DNA of 8,575 bases from Xanthobacteraceae bacterium (GTDB taxonomy: Bacteria > Pseudomonadota > Alphaproteobacteria > Rhizobiales > Xanthobacteraceae). The stretch is from contig JAICQA010000103.1 in NCBI GenBank assembly GCA_025929595.1, positions 1 through 8,575 on the forward strand. The letters are read 5' to 3'. The notes under the pieces are model-generated. The model worked only from the letters and a program-made list of their open reading frames with translations. It was not told where the DNA came from and made no database searches. The stretch's first letter is position 1; every line of letters starts with the position of its first letter. The position numbers and the translations under genes are program-made. Shown one piece after another: positions 1-6,545 of this stretch.

Positions 1-1721
1 GTGCCGAAATGGCGCGCCAGCAGCCGCGCCGACGTCTCGCCCACATGCGGGATGCCGAGCGCGAAGATGAAGCGGTTGAGCGAAATCGACCGGCGCGCCT
101 GAATGGCTGCGAACAGATTCTTCGCGCTCGTCTCGCCCCACCCTTCCCGGTTCTCCAATCGCTTGAGGCTGCGCGCATTGCGCGCCTCCAACGTGAAGAT
201 ATCCTGCGGGCGCTGGATCAATCCCTCTTCGTAGAACTCGTCGATGCGCTGCAGACCCAAGCCTTCAATGTCAAAGGCATTGCGCGACACGAAATGCTTG
301 AGGCGCTCGCGCGCCTGCGCAGGGCAGATGAGGCCGCCGGTGCAGCGGCGCACGGCGTCCTGCTTGCCGGTGTCGGGATCGGCCTCGCGCACCGCGTGGC
401 TGCCGCAGGCCGGGCATTTGTCCGGAAACACGTAAGGCTTCGCGCTTTTCGGGCGCTTGTCCGTCAGCACGTCCAGCACCTGCGGGATCACGTCGCCCGC
501 GCGCTGGATACGCACCGTATCGCCGATGCGGATGTCGACGCCGCCGCGGATCGGGCCGCCGTCGCCGCCGATCCCCTTGATGTAATCCTCGTTGTGCAGC
601 GTCGCCATGCCGACCATGACGCCGCCGACATTCACGGGCTCGAGCACCGCGGTCGGCGTCAGCGCGCCGGTACGGCCGACCGTGATCATGATGTCGTTCA
701 CGATCGTCGTCGCCTTCTCGGCCGCGAACTTGTGCGCGATCGCCCAGCGCGGCGTGCGCGACACGAAGCCGAGCCGCTCCTGCCAGTCGAGACGGTTGAG
801 CTTATAGACGACGCCGTCGATATCGTATTCGAGCTTCGCGCGCTTCTCCTCGATGCCGCGATAATGCGCCACCATCTCGCCCGCGTTCTTGCAGAGCTTG
901 CTGAGCGGATTGGTCGGAATGCCCCAGCGCTTGAGAGCCTGAAACACCTCCCATTGCGTCTTGCCGGGCAGCTCGCTCGCCTGCCCCCAGCCATAGCCGA
1001 AGAAACGCAGCGGCCGACTCGCCGTCATCGCCGGGTCGATCTGGCGCAATGAACCCGCCGCCGTGTTGCGCGGGTTCACGTAAAGCTGCTTGCCTTCTTT
1101 TTTCTGCCGTTCGTTGAGCGCCAGGAAGTCGACGCGCCGCATATAGACCTCGCCGCGCACTTCAATCACGTCAGGCACGTCACGGCCCTTCAGCTCGGCG
1201 GGGATTTCCTTGATCGTGCGGATGTTCGCGCTAACGTCCTCACCCACCGCGCCGTCGCCGCGCGTCGCCGCCTGCACGAGCTTTCCTTTCTCGTAACGCA
1301 GCGAGCACGACAGGCCGTCGATTTTCGGCTCGGCCAGGAATTCGATCTTTTCCTTCTCGCCGAGACGCAGAAACTTCCGGATGCGGTCGACGAAGTCGTT
1401 GACGTCTTCTTCGGTAAAGGCGTTGCCGAGCGAGAGCATCGGCACCGCGTGCTTCACCTTCTTGAAACGGCCCGCGGGCGCCGCACCCACCTTGCGTGTT
1501 AGGCTTGTGAGCGAGTGAAGCTCGGGAAACTGCTGCTCGATCGCCTCGTAGCGGCGGCGCAGTTCGTCGTATTCGGCGTCGGAAACGGTCGGCGCATCCT
1601 CTTGGTAGTAGCGCTTGTCATGCGCCGAAATCTCCGCCTCCAGCCGCGCATGCTCGGCCTTGGCTTCGCGGGCGGTGAGTTTTTCAACAGATTTCGGCGC
1701 GGAGGATTTCTTCGGAGCCAT
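1..1721 (-). CDS. ligA: NAD+-dependent DNA ligase LigA (C-terminus cut off by window edge)
   Basis: Seals nicks in duplex DNA using NAD+ in replication and repair. About 573 codons are visible with no internal stop; the frame runs off the left edge. Visible in order: the Ia domain with 'HDKRYYQEDAPTVSDAEYD' near residues 34-52, the adenylation site EPKIDG with catalytic lysine K133, the OB region, a four-cysteine zinc finger (C436, C439, C460, C466) and helix-hairpin-helix repeats ending in 'GIPHVGETSARLLARHFG'. The C-terminal BRCT domain expected for the family lies outside the window. The ATG at 1721 is the only sensible start, because the N-terminal domain begins soon after it. The first 20 or so residues are Lys/Ser/Ala-rich, a short extension compared with E. 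coli LigA (catalytic K115). No good Shine-Dalgarno sequence is seen; a REP-like palindrome begins only six bases upstream of the start. Identification is firm. Confidence 0.97.
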   Translation of the reverse strand, partial: MAPKKSSAPKSVEKLTAREAKAEHARLEAEISAHDKRYYQEDAPTVSDAEYDELRRRYEAIEQQFPELHSLTSLTRKVGAAPAGRFKKVKHAVPMLSLGNAFTEEDVNDFVDRIRKFLRLGEKEKIEFLAEPKIDGLSCSLRYEKGKLVQAATRGDGAVGEDVSANIRTIKEIPAELKGRDVPDVIEVRGEVYMRRVDFLALNERQKKEGKQLYVNPRNTAAGSLRQIDPAMTASRPLRFFGYGWGQASELPGKTQWEVFQALKRWGIPTNPLSKLCKNAGEMVAHYRGIEEKRAKLEYDIDGVVYKLNRLDWQERLGFVSRTPRWAIAHKFAAEKATTIVNDIMITVGRTGALTPTAVLEPVNVGGVMVGMATLHNEDYIKGIGGDGGPIRGGVDIRIGDTVRIQRAGDVIPQVLDVLTDKRPKSAKPYVFPDKCPACGSHAVREADPDTGKQDAVRRCTGGLICPAQARERLKHFVSRNAFDIEGLGLQRIDEFYEEGLIQRPQDIFTLEARNARSLKRLENREGWGETSAKNLFAAIQARRSISLNRFIFALGIPHVGETSARLLARHFG

Positions 1722-1727
1722 CTTGCT

Positions 1728-1814
1728 GTCATTCCGGGGCGCGCGCTGAAAGCGCGCGAACCCGGAATCCATGCGGCGATTGCAGCGGCATTGCAAGCGG
1801 CGCCCCGGAATGAC
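1728..1814. repeat. REP-like palindromic element between ligA and dinB
   Basis: The two ends are a perfect 14-base inverted repeat: gtcattccggggcg at 1728-1741 and its reverse complement at 1801-1814. Inside the left half there is a hairpin with an 8-bp stem (1740-1747 with 1751-1758, loop gaa) and a second pairing of attccggg (1731-1738) with cccggaat (1761-1768). The same core words occur in the element at 3063-3177, so this is a dispersed family. Such elements are common between genes in Bradyrhizobium-type genomes (recall, not searched). It fills 87 of the 107 bases between the divergent ligA and dinB starts, so it must either contain or sit between their promoters. No LexA-type GAAC-N7-GAAC or GTTC-N7-GTTC box was found here. 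Confidence 0.85.
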
Positions 1815-1828
1815 GTAGAATTGGCGTC

Positions 1829-3058
1829 ATGCCCGCCCCCTGGCCCCGCATCGTCCTGCATGCCGACATGGACGCGTTCTATGCGGCGGTGGAGCAGATG
1901 GACGACCCAACACTGCGCGGGCGGCCGATCCTCGTCGGCTCGCCGAGCGCACGCGGCGTGGTGCTGACCGCGAGCTACGAAGCCCGCCCCTTCGGCGTCG
2001 GCAGCGCCATGCCCATGGCGCGCGCCCGCAAGCTCTGCCCCGAGGCGCTCATCGTGCCGCCTCGCTTCGAGCGCTATCGCGAGATTTCCGCAGCCGTCAT
2101 GCACACCTTCGGCGACTTCTCGCCGGATGTGGAAGCGATCAGCCTCGACGAAGCCTTCCTCGACATGTCGGGCGCGGAGAACATCTTCGGCCCGCCGGAA
2201 GCGATGGGCCGCAAGCTGAAGGACGCCGTGCGCGAAGTCACGGGCGGGCTCAACGTCACGGTCGGCATCTCCGGCACGAAATATGTCGCCAAGGTCGCGA
2301 GCGGCTACAGGAAGCCCGACGGCCTCACCGTCGTGCCGCAAAGCGAGGCGAAGGCTTGGCTCGCGCCCCTGCCCGTGTCGTATCTCTGGGGCGTCGGCAA
2401 AAAGACCGAGCCGCGCCTGTTGCGCATCGGCCTCAGGACCATCGGCGATGTCGCGAGCGCCGACCCCAAATGGCTCCAGCGCGAGCTGGGCCGCGCCGGC
2501 GCGCACTACTATTCGCTCGCGAACGCCGAAGATCCGCGCAGCGTCGAAGGCCACCGCTCGTCAAAAAGCATCGGCTCGGAGGTGACGCTTGCGCGCGACA
2601 TCTTCATCGGCGACGAGATGAAGCGGCACCTGCGCCGCTCCGCCGACGAGATCGGCCGCCGCCTGCGCCGCAAGCACTATGTCGCGCGCGGCGTACGCGT
2701 GAAGCTGAAGACCGCGGACTTCCAGCTCCTCACCCGTCAGCACCGTCTCACGCGCGGCACCGACGTCGCCGACGAATTCTATCGCATCGGCGTCTCGCTG
2801 CTGTCGGAGTTCGGTCACCGCGGCCCGTTCCGTCTGGTCGGCATGGCCGCCTACGACATCGAACGCGAGCAGCAGAAGGAGCAGACCGACCTGTTCGCGC
2901 CGGGCGGCGAACGCCGCCGCAAGCTGGAAGTCGCGATGGATAACCTGTCGGAACGCTTCGGCGCCGGCGTCGTGCGCACGGCGTCGGACCTCACCGATCG
3001 GCGGCACTCCTCGCACAATCTCGATTTTCTGGATGATGTCGAGGGGGACGAGAACTAA
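1829..3058 (+). CDS. dinB: DNA polymerase IV (Y-family translesion polymerase)
   Basis: Error-prone polymerase that copies past DNA lesions. The 409-residue length is normal for alphaproteobacterial members, which carry a longer C-terminus than the roughly 350-residue E. coli protein. Visible landmarks are 'LHADMDAFYAAVEQ' with metal-binding D13 and an aromatic steric-gate residue at Y18, 'SLDEAFLD' with catalytic D107 and E108, the 'VGISGTKYVAKVASGYRKPDG' palm/thumb region (19-residue core GISGTKYVAKVASGYRKPD), a helix-hairpin-helix thumb near 'SYLWGVGKKT', and a little-finger domain. QTDLF at residues 352-356 matches the beta-clamp binding consensus; it lies about 53 residues before the end rather than at the extreme C-terminus. 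The ATG at 1829 places the first motif at the usual distance. Its RBS is weak, and the gene starts 14 bases after the REP-like element. It diverges from ligA; SOS control is not evident from the sequence. Confidence 0.96.
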   Translation: MPAPWPRIVLHADMDAFYAAVEQMDDPTLRGRPILVGSPSARGVVLTASYEARPFGVGSAMPMARARKLCPEALIVPPRFERYREISAAVMHTFGDFSPDVEAISLDEAFLDMSGAENIFGPPEAMGRKLKDAVREVTGGLNVTVGISGTKYVAKVASGYRKPDGLTVVPQSEAKAWLAPLPVSYLWGVGKKTEPRLLRIGLRTIGDVASADPKWLQRELGRAGAHYYSLANAEDPRSVEGHRSSKSIGSEVTLARDIFIGDEMKRHLRRSADEIGRRLRRKHYVARGVRVKLKTADFQLLTRQHRLTRGTDVADEFYRIGVSLLSEFGHRGPFRLVGMAAYDIEREQQKEQTDLFAPGGERRRKLEVAMDNLSERFGAGVVRTASDLTDRRHSSHNLDFLDDVEGDEN

Positions 3059-3062
3059 TGTT

Positions 3063-3177
3063 CTGTCATTCCGCGGCGCGCCGAAGGCGCGAGCCCGGAA
3101 TCCAGAGTGACTCAGAAGCAAGTGGCGACGCCGCTTGGATTCCGGGCCCGGCGCTTCGTGCCGTCCCGGAATGACAG
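3063..3177. repeat. BIME-like double palindrome between convergent dinB and SMP-30 gene; possible two-way terminator
   Basis: The outer ends are a perfect 11-base inverted repeat: ctgtcattccg at 3063-3073 with its reverse complement at 3167-3177. A second perfect 11-base inverted repeat lies inside: cccggaatcca at 3094-3104 with tggattccggg at 3136-3146. The unit is thus two head-to-head REP copies of the same family as 1728-1814, separated by about 31 unrelated bases. It occupies nearly all of the 120 bases between the dinB stop (3058) and the stop of the SMP-30-like gene (3179). There is no T-run, so it is not a classical intrinsic terminator. Large stem-loops between converging genes commonly limit read-through and protect mRNA 3' ends, which is the inferred role here. 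Confidence 0.85.
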
Positions 3178-3178
3178 A

Positions 3179-4201
3179 TTAAACGCTAGCTTTCCAATGC
3201 ACCATCGGCAGGCCTGCGACCGGCGAGGTGAAATAGGGAATCGTCGTGCCGCGCAGGCTGCCGATATAGACGGTCTTCAGGTCCGCGCCGCCGAAGGTCA
3301 CGCTCGCGAACCACGGCGCGATCGTGCCGCCGCAGGCGAGCAACTGCTCGGGCTTCACCTCGTCGCGCCGGAACGCGTCCATCAGCACGCGGCTCGGCTC
3401 CGGATTGTCGTCGTCGAGCAGGATGCGCAGCTCGCCCTCGGGTGTGATGGCGAAGATGCGATCGGTCATCACATGCGTGCCCCACAGATTCCCGTAGGAG
3501 TCGAAGGCGATGCCGTCGATGAAGGCGCCGTGGTCGGACGGGCCGAACGTCTCGCGCTGCGAGAGCGAGCCGTCGGACGCCGCCCGCAGCCGCGTGATGC
3601 ACGGGCCGCAGGTTTCGACCACATAGAGCCACTCTTCCTTCTCGTCGAAGCGGATTTCATTGGTGAAGGCAAAGCCATCGGCGACGATGCGCAACTTGCC
3701 GCCGTCATAGAGCGCGACGAGGCCGTCCCTGATGTTCGGGCTGATCGCCTTGGTCCAGTCCCTGATACGCGTGGAGATCGTCAGCCACAGCCGGTCGCGG
3801 CGGTCGCGCAGCACGAAATTGACCTTGCCGATGGGTTGCCCGTCGATGCGGTCGACCAGCACGCGCGTCTGTCCGTCGCGCGTCATTACCTCCAACCGGT
3901 CGGTGCCAAAATTCGAGATGATCACGTCGCCGTTCTTCGCGAACGCGAGCCCGTTCGGCAGCGTGCCCTTGGTGAAGCGCTCGACGTCGGAAGCAGCGTT
4001 AGCGAAATCCGCCGCCGCCTGCTGCGCGATCAGTTGCTGCGAACCGTCGGGCCGGATGTGCACGACCCCGCCCCGCGCATCGGCCGACCACAGCGACCCG
4101 TCGGGCTCGGCCAGAATGCATTCCGGCCGCTGCAGGCCGCTGCCGATATGCCTGATCTTGCTTTTGTCGACGACAAAGCCGTCGATTGGATTTTTGGCCA
4201 T
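3179..4201 (-). CDS. SMP-30/gluconolactonase-family protein (sugar-lactone hydrolase-like)
   Basis: Six-bladed beta-propeller family whose characterised members open sugar-acid or other lactones with a divalent metal. The 340 residues are somewhat longer than the typical 290-310. Expected metal-site positions are visible: E27 in 'RPECILAEPDGSLW', N181 in 'FTNEIRF' and D229 in 'FIDGIAFDSYGNLW'; N128 in 'KVNFVLRD' matches the substrate-binding asparagine. There is no signal peptide, so it is probably cytoplasmic. I prefer the ATG at 4201 over the GTG one codon earlier, because AAGAAGGG (4208-4215) lies 6 bases from the ATG and only 3 from the GTG. That Shine-Dalgarno overlaps the stop codon of the upstream SDR gene, with a 9- to 12-base gap, so this is the last gene of the operon. 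Family is confident; the exact lactone or ester substrate is unknown, and an enol-lactone or aldonolactone linked to the neighbouring SDR and FAH enzymes is a reasonable guess. Confidence 0.87.
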   Translation of the reverse strand: MAKNPIDGFVVDKSKIRHIGSGLQRPECILAEPDGSLWSADARGGVVHIRPDGSQQLIAQQAAADFANAASDVERFTKGTLPNGLAFAKNGDVIISNFGTDRLEVMTRDGQTRVLVDRIDGQPIGKVNFVLRDRRDRLWLTISTRIRDWTKAISPNIRDGLVALYDGGKLRIVADGFAFTNEIRFDEKEEWLYVVETCGPCITRLRAASDGSLSQRETFGPSDHGAFIDGIAFDSYGNLWGTHVMTDRIFAITPEGELRILLDDDNPEPSRVLMDAFRRDEVKPEQLLACGGTIAPWFASVTFGGADLKTVYIGSLRGTTIPYFTSPVAGLPMVHWKASV

Positions 4202-4213
4202 CACGATCCCTTC

Positions 4214-5011
4214 TTACGCCGTAGCCACTTCGCCCGCGCCGCCGAACGAATCCCAGCCGCCGTCTACCGGCAGCAGCACGCCGGTCACGTAAGCCGCCAG
4301 GTCGGAGGCGAGAAACGCCGCCGCATGCGCGATCTCGAGCGGCAGCCCCAGCCGCCCGAGCGGCGTGCGGCCTTCAATGCGTTTGAGATCGATTTTCCCT
4401 TCACGATCGAGTTCGTCGACCATGGCGGTGCGGATGTAGCCCGGCGCTAAGGCGTTCACCCGCACGCCCGCTCCGCCCCATTCGCTCGCCAGCGCGCGCG
4501 TGACGGCAGCCACGCCCGCCTTCGACGCGCCGTAAGCGGCCCTGCGCGGGAAGCCGCGCATGCCGTTGATCGACGAAACATTGATGATGGAGCCACTCCG
4601 CCTCGGCACCATCACGCGGCCCGCCGCCCGGCACATCAGGAACGTGCCGCGCAGGTTGATGTCGAAGATCTTGTCCCAGCGCTCCATGTCGTGTTCGAGC
4701 GAGGACAGAATGTCAGCCACACCCGCGCTGTTGAACAGCACGTCGAGCCCGCCGAGACCGTCCACCGCTTCGCTCACCAGGCGGTCGGCTTCGGCTTCCA
4801 CGGACACGTCGCCGGTGCTTACCGCGCGCGCCCCGACGGTCCTGGCGACAGCGGCGAGCTTGTTGCTGTTGACGTCGCAGACGGCGACCGTCGCACCCAT
4901 CTCGGCGAAATAGCCCGCGACCGCTTCACCGATACCGCTCGCAGCACCTGTGACAAGCGCCTTCTTGCCAGACAGGTCGATTTTCGGGTTTGCCACGCCG
5001 GCCCCGCTCAC
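4214..5011 (-). CDS. Short-chain dehydrogenase/reductase (classical SDR, probably NAD(H)-dependent)
   Basis: Oxidoreductase interconverting an alcohol and a ketone. The 265 residues are a normal classical SDR length. Visible are the nucleotide loop TGAASGIG (21-28), an aspartate at the end of strand beta-2 (D46 in 'VAVCDV'), which usually means NAD(H) over NADP(H), D68 contacting adenine, NSAG at 94-97 (variant of NNAG), and the catalytic tetrad N119, S147, Y160, K164 ('YGASK'). The C-terminus has the family's 'PVDGGW'. The start is a GTG at 5011 that overlaps the TGA of the cupin gene as GTGA; no separate Shine-Dalgarno is seen, so translation is probably coupled to the cupin gene. It resembles sugar-acid or 3-oxoacyl reductase-type SDRs, but the substrate cannot be read from the sequence. 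With the FAH and SMP-30 neighbours it could oxidise a hydroxy-acid intermediate (inference). Confidence 0.92.
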   Translation of the reverse strand: MSGAGVANPKIDLSGKKALVTGAASGIGEAVAGYFAEMGATVAVCDVNSNKLAAVARTVGARAVSTGDVSVEAEADRLVSEAVDGLGGLDVLFNSAGVADILSSLEHDMERWDKIFDINLRGTFLMCRAAGRVMVPRRSGSIINVSSINGMRGFPRRAAYGASKAGVAAVTRALASEWGGAGVRVNALAPGYIRTAMVDELDREGKIDLKRIEGRTPLGRLGLPLEIAHAAAFLASDLAAYVTGVLLPVDGGWDSFGGAGEVATA

Positions 5012-5544
5012 GGAGCCGGCTGCGCGTCGATCAGGATCGCGGCGAGCAGGCAGGGCACGTCGCCCTTATTCACCCAGGCGTGATTGGTGCCGCGCTGCAC
5101 GATGCAGTCACCGGGGCGCAGCAGCACTTCGCCCTCTTCCATGACCATCCACATCTCGCCCGCGATCACCACGAGATAGTCGATCGATTTCGTCTTATGC
5201 ATGGACGGATGCTTGGCCGTGTCTTCCTCGCGCGGCTTGGTCGTGCTGCCGAGATGCTCGAAGGCGGCCTTGGCGTCGATGCCCTGCATCTTCGATTCCG
5301 GCGGAAACTCCACCACGCGGAAGATCGTGCCGTTCGGCGTCGGGTCGTGGCGCAGCGGCCGCGCCCCGCGGTCGTGCTCCGTCATGTTGTCGATCGGCAT
5401 TTCGTCGGTCGTCCAGAGGTCCGTGACCCAGAGTCCGGGCCAGCCCTTGATCTCGACGGCGTTCGGCGCCTGATCGTTGATTGAGACGATCGCCTTGCCC
5501 TGCTTGTTATGGCCGGTGACGATGCGGTGAATTTTCTGTCCCAC
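5008..5544 (-). CDS. Small single-domain cupin protein
   Basis: 178-residue protein with one cupin beta-barrel in its C-terminal half. Motif 1 is H116-K-T118-K-S-I-D122 followed by 'YLVVIAGE', and motif 2 is 'GDCIVQRGTNHAWVN' (G145 to N159, with H155). The usual second histidine and glutamate of motif 1 are Thr and Asp, so only H116, D122 and H155 of the normal metal ligands are present; this HxT...D form recurs in a family of bacterial mono-cupins beside catabolic genes (recall). The first 100 residues are less conserved to my eye. The start is GTG at 5544: GGGAGG (5550-5555) lies 5 bases upstream, and the open frame continuing further upstream runs into the FAH gene without a sensible start. 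It lies 17 bases after the FAH gene and overlaps the SDR start by 4 bases. Could be an isomerase, a decarboxylase or a non-catalytic binder; function unknown. Confidence 0.88.
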   Translation of the reverse strand: MGQKIHRIVTGHNKQGKAIVSINDQAPNAVEIKGWPGLWVTDLWTTDEMPIDNMTEHDRGARPLRHDPTPNGTIFRVVEFPPESKMQGIDAKAAFEHLGSTTKPREEDTAKHPSMHKTKSIDYLVVIAGEMWMVMEEGEVLLRPGDCIVQRGTNHAWVNKGDVPCLLAAILIDAQPAP

Positions 5545-5549
5545 GATTT

Positions 5550-5555
5550 CCTCCC
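5550..5555 (-). promoter_or_regulatory. Shine-Dalgarno that fixes the GTG start of the cupin gene
   Basis: On the minus strand GGGAGG is followed by AAATC and then GTG at 5544, a 5-base spacing. It lies in the 17-base gap after the FAH stop codon. It is the reason for choosing this GTG rather than any start in the longer open frame, which extends into the FAH gene. Confidence 0.85.
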
Positions 5556-5561
5556 GATTTT

Positions 5562-6545
5562 TTAGTTGCGCACAACGCGATTGCGCAGCGTGCCGATGCC
5601 TTCGACCTCGAGCTCCACCACGTCGCCCGATTGCAGGAAGCGCAGTTGTTCGAGGCCGCAACCGTTGCCGACGGTGCCGGAGCCGAAGAACTCGCCCGGA
5701 TGCAACGTCTCGGAACGCGAGGCATGCGCGATGCAATCCTCGAACTTCCAGCCCATCTCGCTGGAACTGCCGCGGCCCCACTCCTCGCCGTTCACACGCG
5801 CAACCATGGTGAGCTTGTAGGGGTCTTTCAGCTCGTCGGCGGTGACGAGGCATGGCCCCATCGAATTACCGCCGTCGAAATCCTTGCCCTTGCCCGGCCC
5901 AAGCTGGCCGGCCATCTCTTTCGTTTGCTCGTCGCGCGCGGAGAAATCGTTGAAGATCGTGTAACCGAAAATGTGCTCGCGTCCTTTTTCCTTCGTGATG
6001 TCCTTGCCCGGCTTGCCGATGTAGAAGCCGAACTCGAGCTCGAAATCCATGAGTTGCGAATAGGCCGGCCACACCACCTCGTCGCCGTCGCCGATCACGT
6101 TGAAGCGGTTGGGATGATAGAAGAGCGGCCGGTCGTACCAGGCCTGCGGCACGGAGAGGATGTTCTTCTCCTCCATCTCCTTCATCGCCGCTTCCGGGTC
6201 GGGCGACTGCCTGGCGCGTACCTTGCGCGCCGCGCCGAAGGCCTGCTTCAGGTGCTTCTCGAAGCACAGGAAATCGCGCATCTGCGGCGGATTGGGGATC
6301 GGCGCATGCAGGTTGACGGAGTCGCGCGCATGGATCGCGTCTTTCACAGCACCCTTCACCGCATCATAGGCCTCGTCGAGCGCGCCCTGTCCGCCCTCGG
6401 CGATCGCGAGCACCGTGGCAAGACGATCCGTGCCCCGGCCCTTGGCCTGGCTGGCAACCGCCAGATCGACGACGGTCTTGCCGTCATCGATCAGCGCGCC
6501 GCTGCGCCGATTTCCGCCGCGCACTGAGAACGTTACGAGTTTCAT
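5562..6545 (-). CDS. Fumarylacetoacetate hydrolase (FAH) family enzyme
   Basis: Cytoplasmic metal-dependent enzyme of the family that cleaves, hydrates, decarboxylates or isomerises 2-oxo and 2,4-dioxo acids. 327 residues: an N-terminal domain beginning 'MKLVTFS', a linker with 'RDFLCFEKH', then the FAH barrel. Metal ligands E169 and E171 ('DFELEFGFYIG') and D200 ('FNDFSARDEQ') are present. 'KGKDFDGGNSMGPCLVT' and 'SGTVGNGCGLEQL' plus 'GDVVELEVEGIGTLRNRV' give the usual C-terminal pattern. The ATG at 6545 has GGGAGG 7 bases upstream. The first 62 bases overlap the end of the TetR gene in another frame. Neighbours suggest it acts on a keto-acid intermediate made from the imported TRAP substrate. 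In non-phosphorylative L-rhamnose or L-fucose degradation, SMP-30-like, SDR and FAH enzymes occur together, but no dehydratase is seen here, so that pathway is only an analogy. Confidence 0.92.
   Translation of the reverse strand: MKLVTFSVRGGNRRSGALIDDGKTVVDLAVASQAKGRGTDRLATVLAIAEGGQGALDEAYDAVKGAVKDAIHARDSVNLHAPIPNPPQMRDFLCFEKHLKQAFGAARKVRARQSPDPEAAMKEMEEKNILSVPQAWYDRPLFYHPNRFNVIGDGDEVVWPAYSQLMDFELEFGFYIGKPGKDITKEKGREHIFGYTIFNDFSARDEQTKEMAGQLGPGKGKDFDGGNSMGPCLVTADELKDPYKLTMVARVNGEEWGRGSSSEMGWKFEDCIAHASRSETLHPGEFFGSGTVGNGCGLEQLRFLQSGDVVELEVEGIGTLRNRVVRN

Noticed and set aside
9..1052. 347-codon open frame on the plus strand
   Set aside because: It is codon-phase antisense to ligA in high-GC DNA; the product is Arg/Ala/His/Asp-rich low-complexity sequence with no family resemblance, while ligA on the other strand is unmistakable.
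1722..1828. SOS (LexA) box in front of dinB
   Set aside because: A single GAAC is present within the repeat, but no GAAC-N7-GAAC or GTTC-N7-GTTC pair is found at the right spacing.
1499..2554. 351-codon minus-strand frame overlapping ligA 5' end and dinB
   Set aside because: It reads ligA in the wrong frame and dinB antisense, and passes through the repeat; there is no recognisable domain.
1728..3177. CRISPR array or insertion sequence based on the repeated palindromes
   Set aside because: There are only two copies 1.3 kb apart, no regular spacers, no transposase and no target-site duplication; REP/BIME elements explain them.
3107..4450. 447-codon plus-strand open frame across the SMP-30 gene
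   Set aside because: It starts inside the palindromic repeat and runs antisense to two well supported genes; composition is typical of a GC-driven shadow frame.
5545..5853. N-terminal extension of the cupin frame into the FAH gene
   Set aside because: The added residues are an out-of-frame reading of FAH. A GTG with a good Shine-Dalgarno at 5544 gives a normal cupin length.
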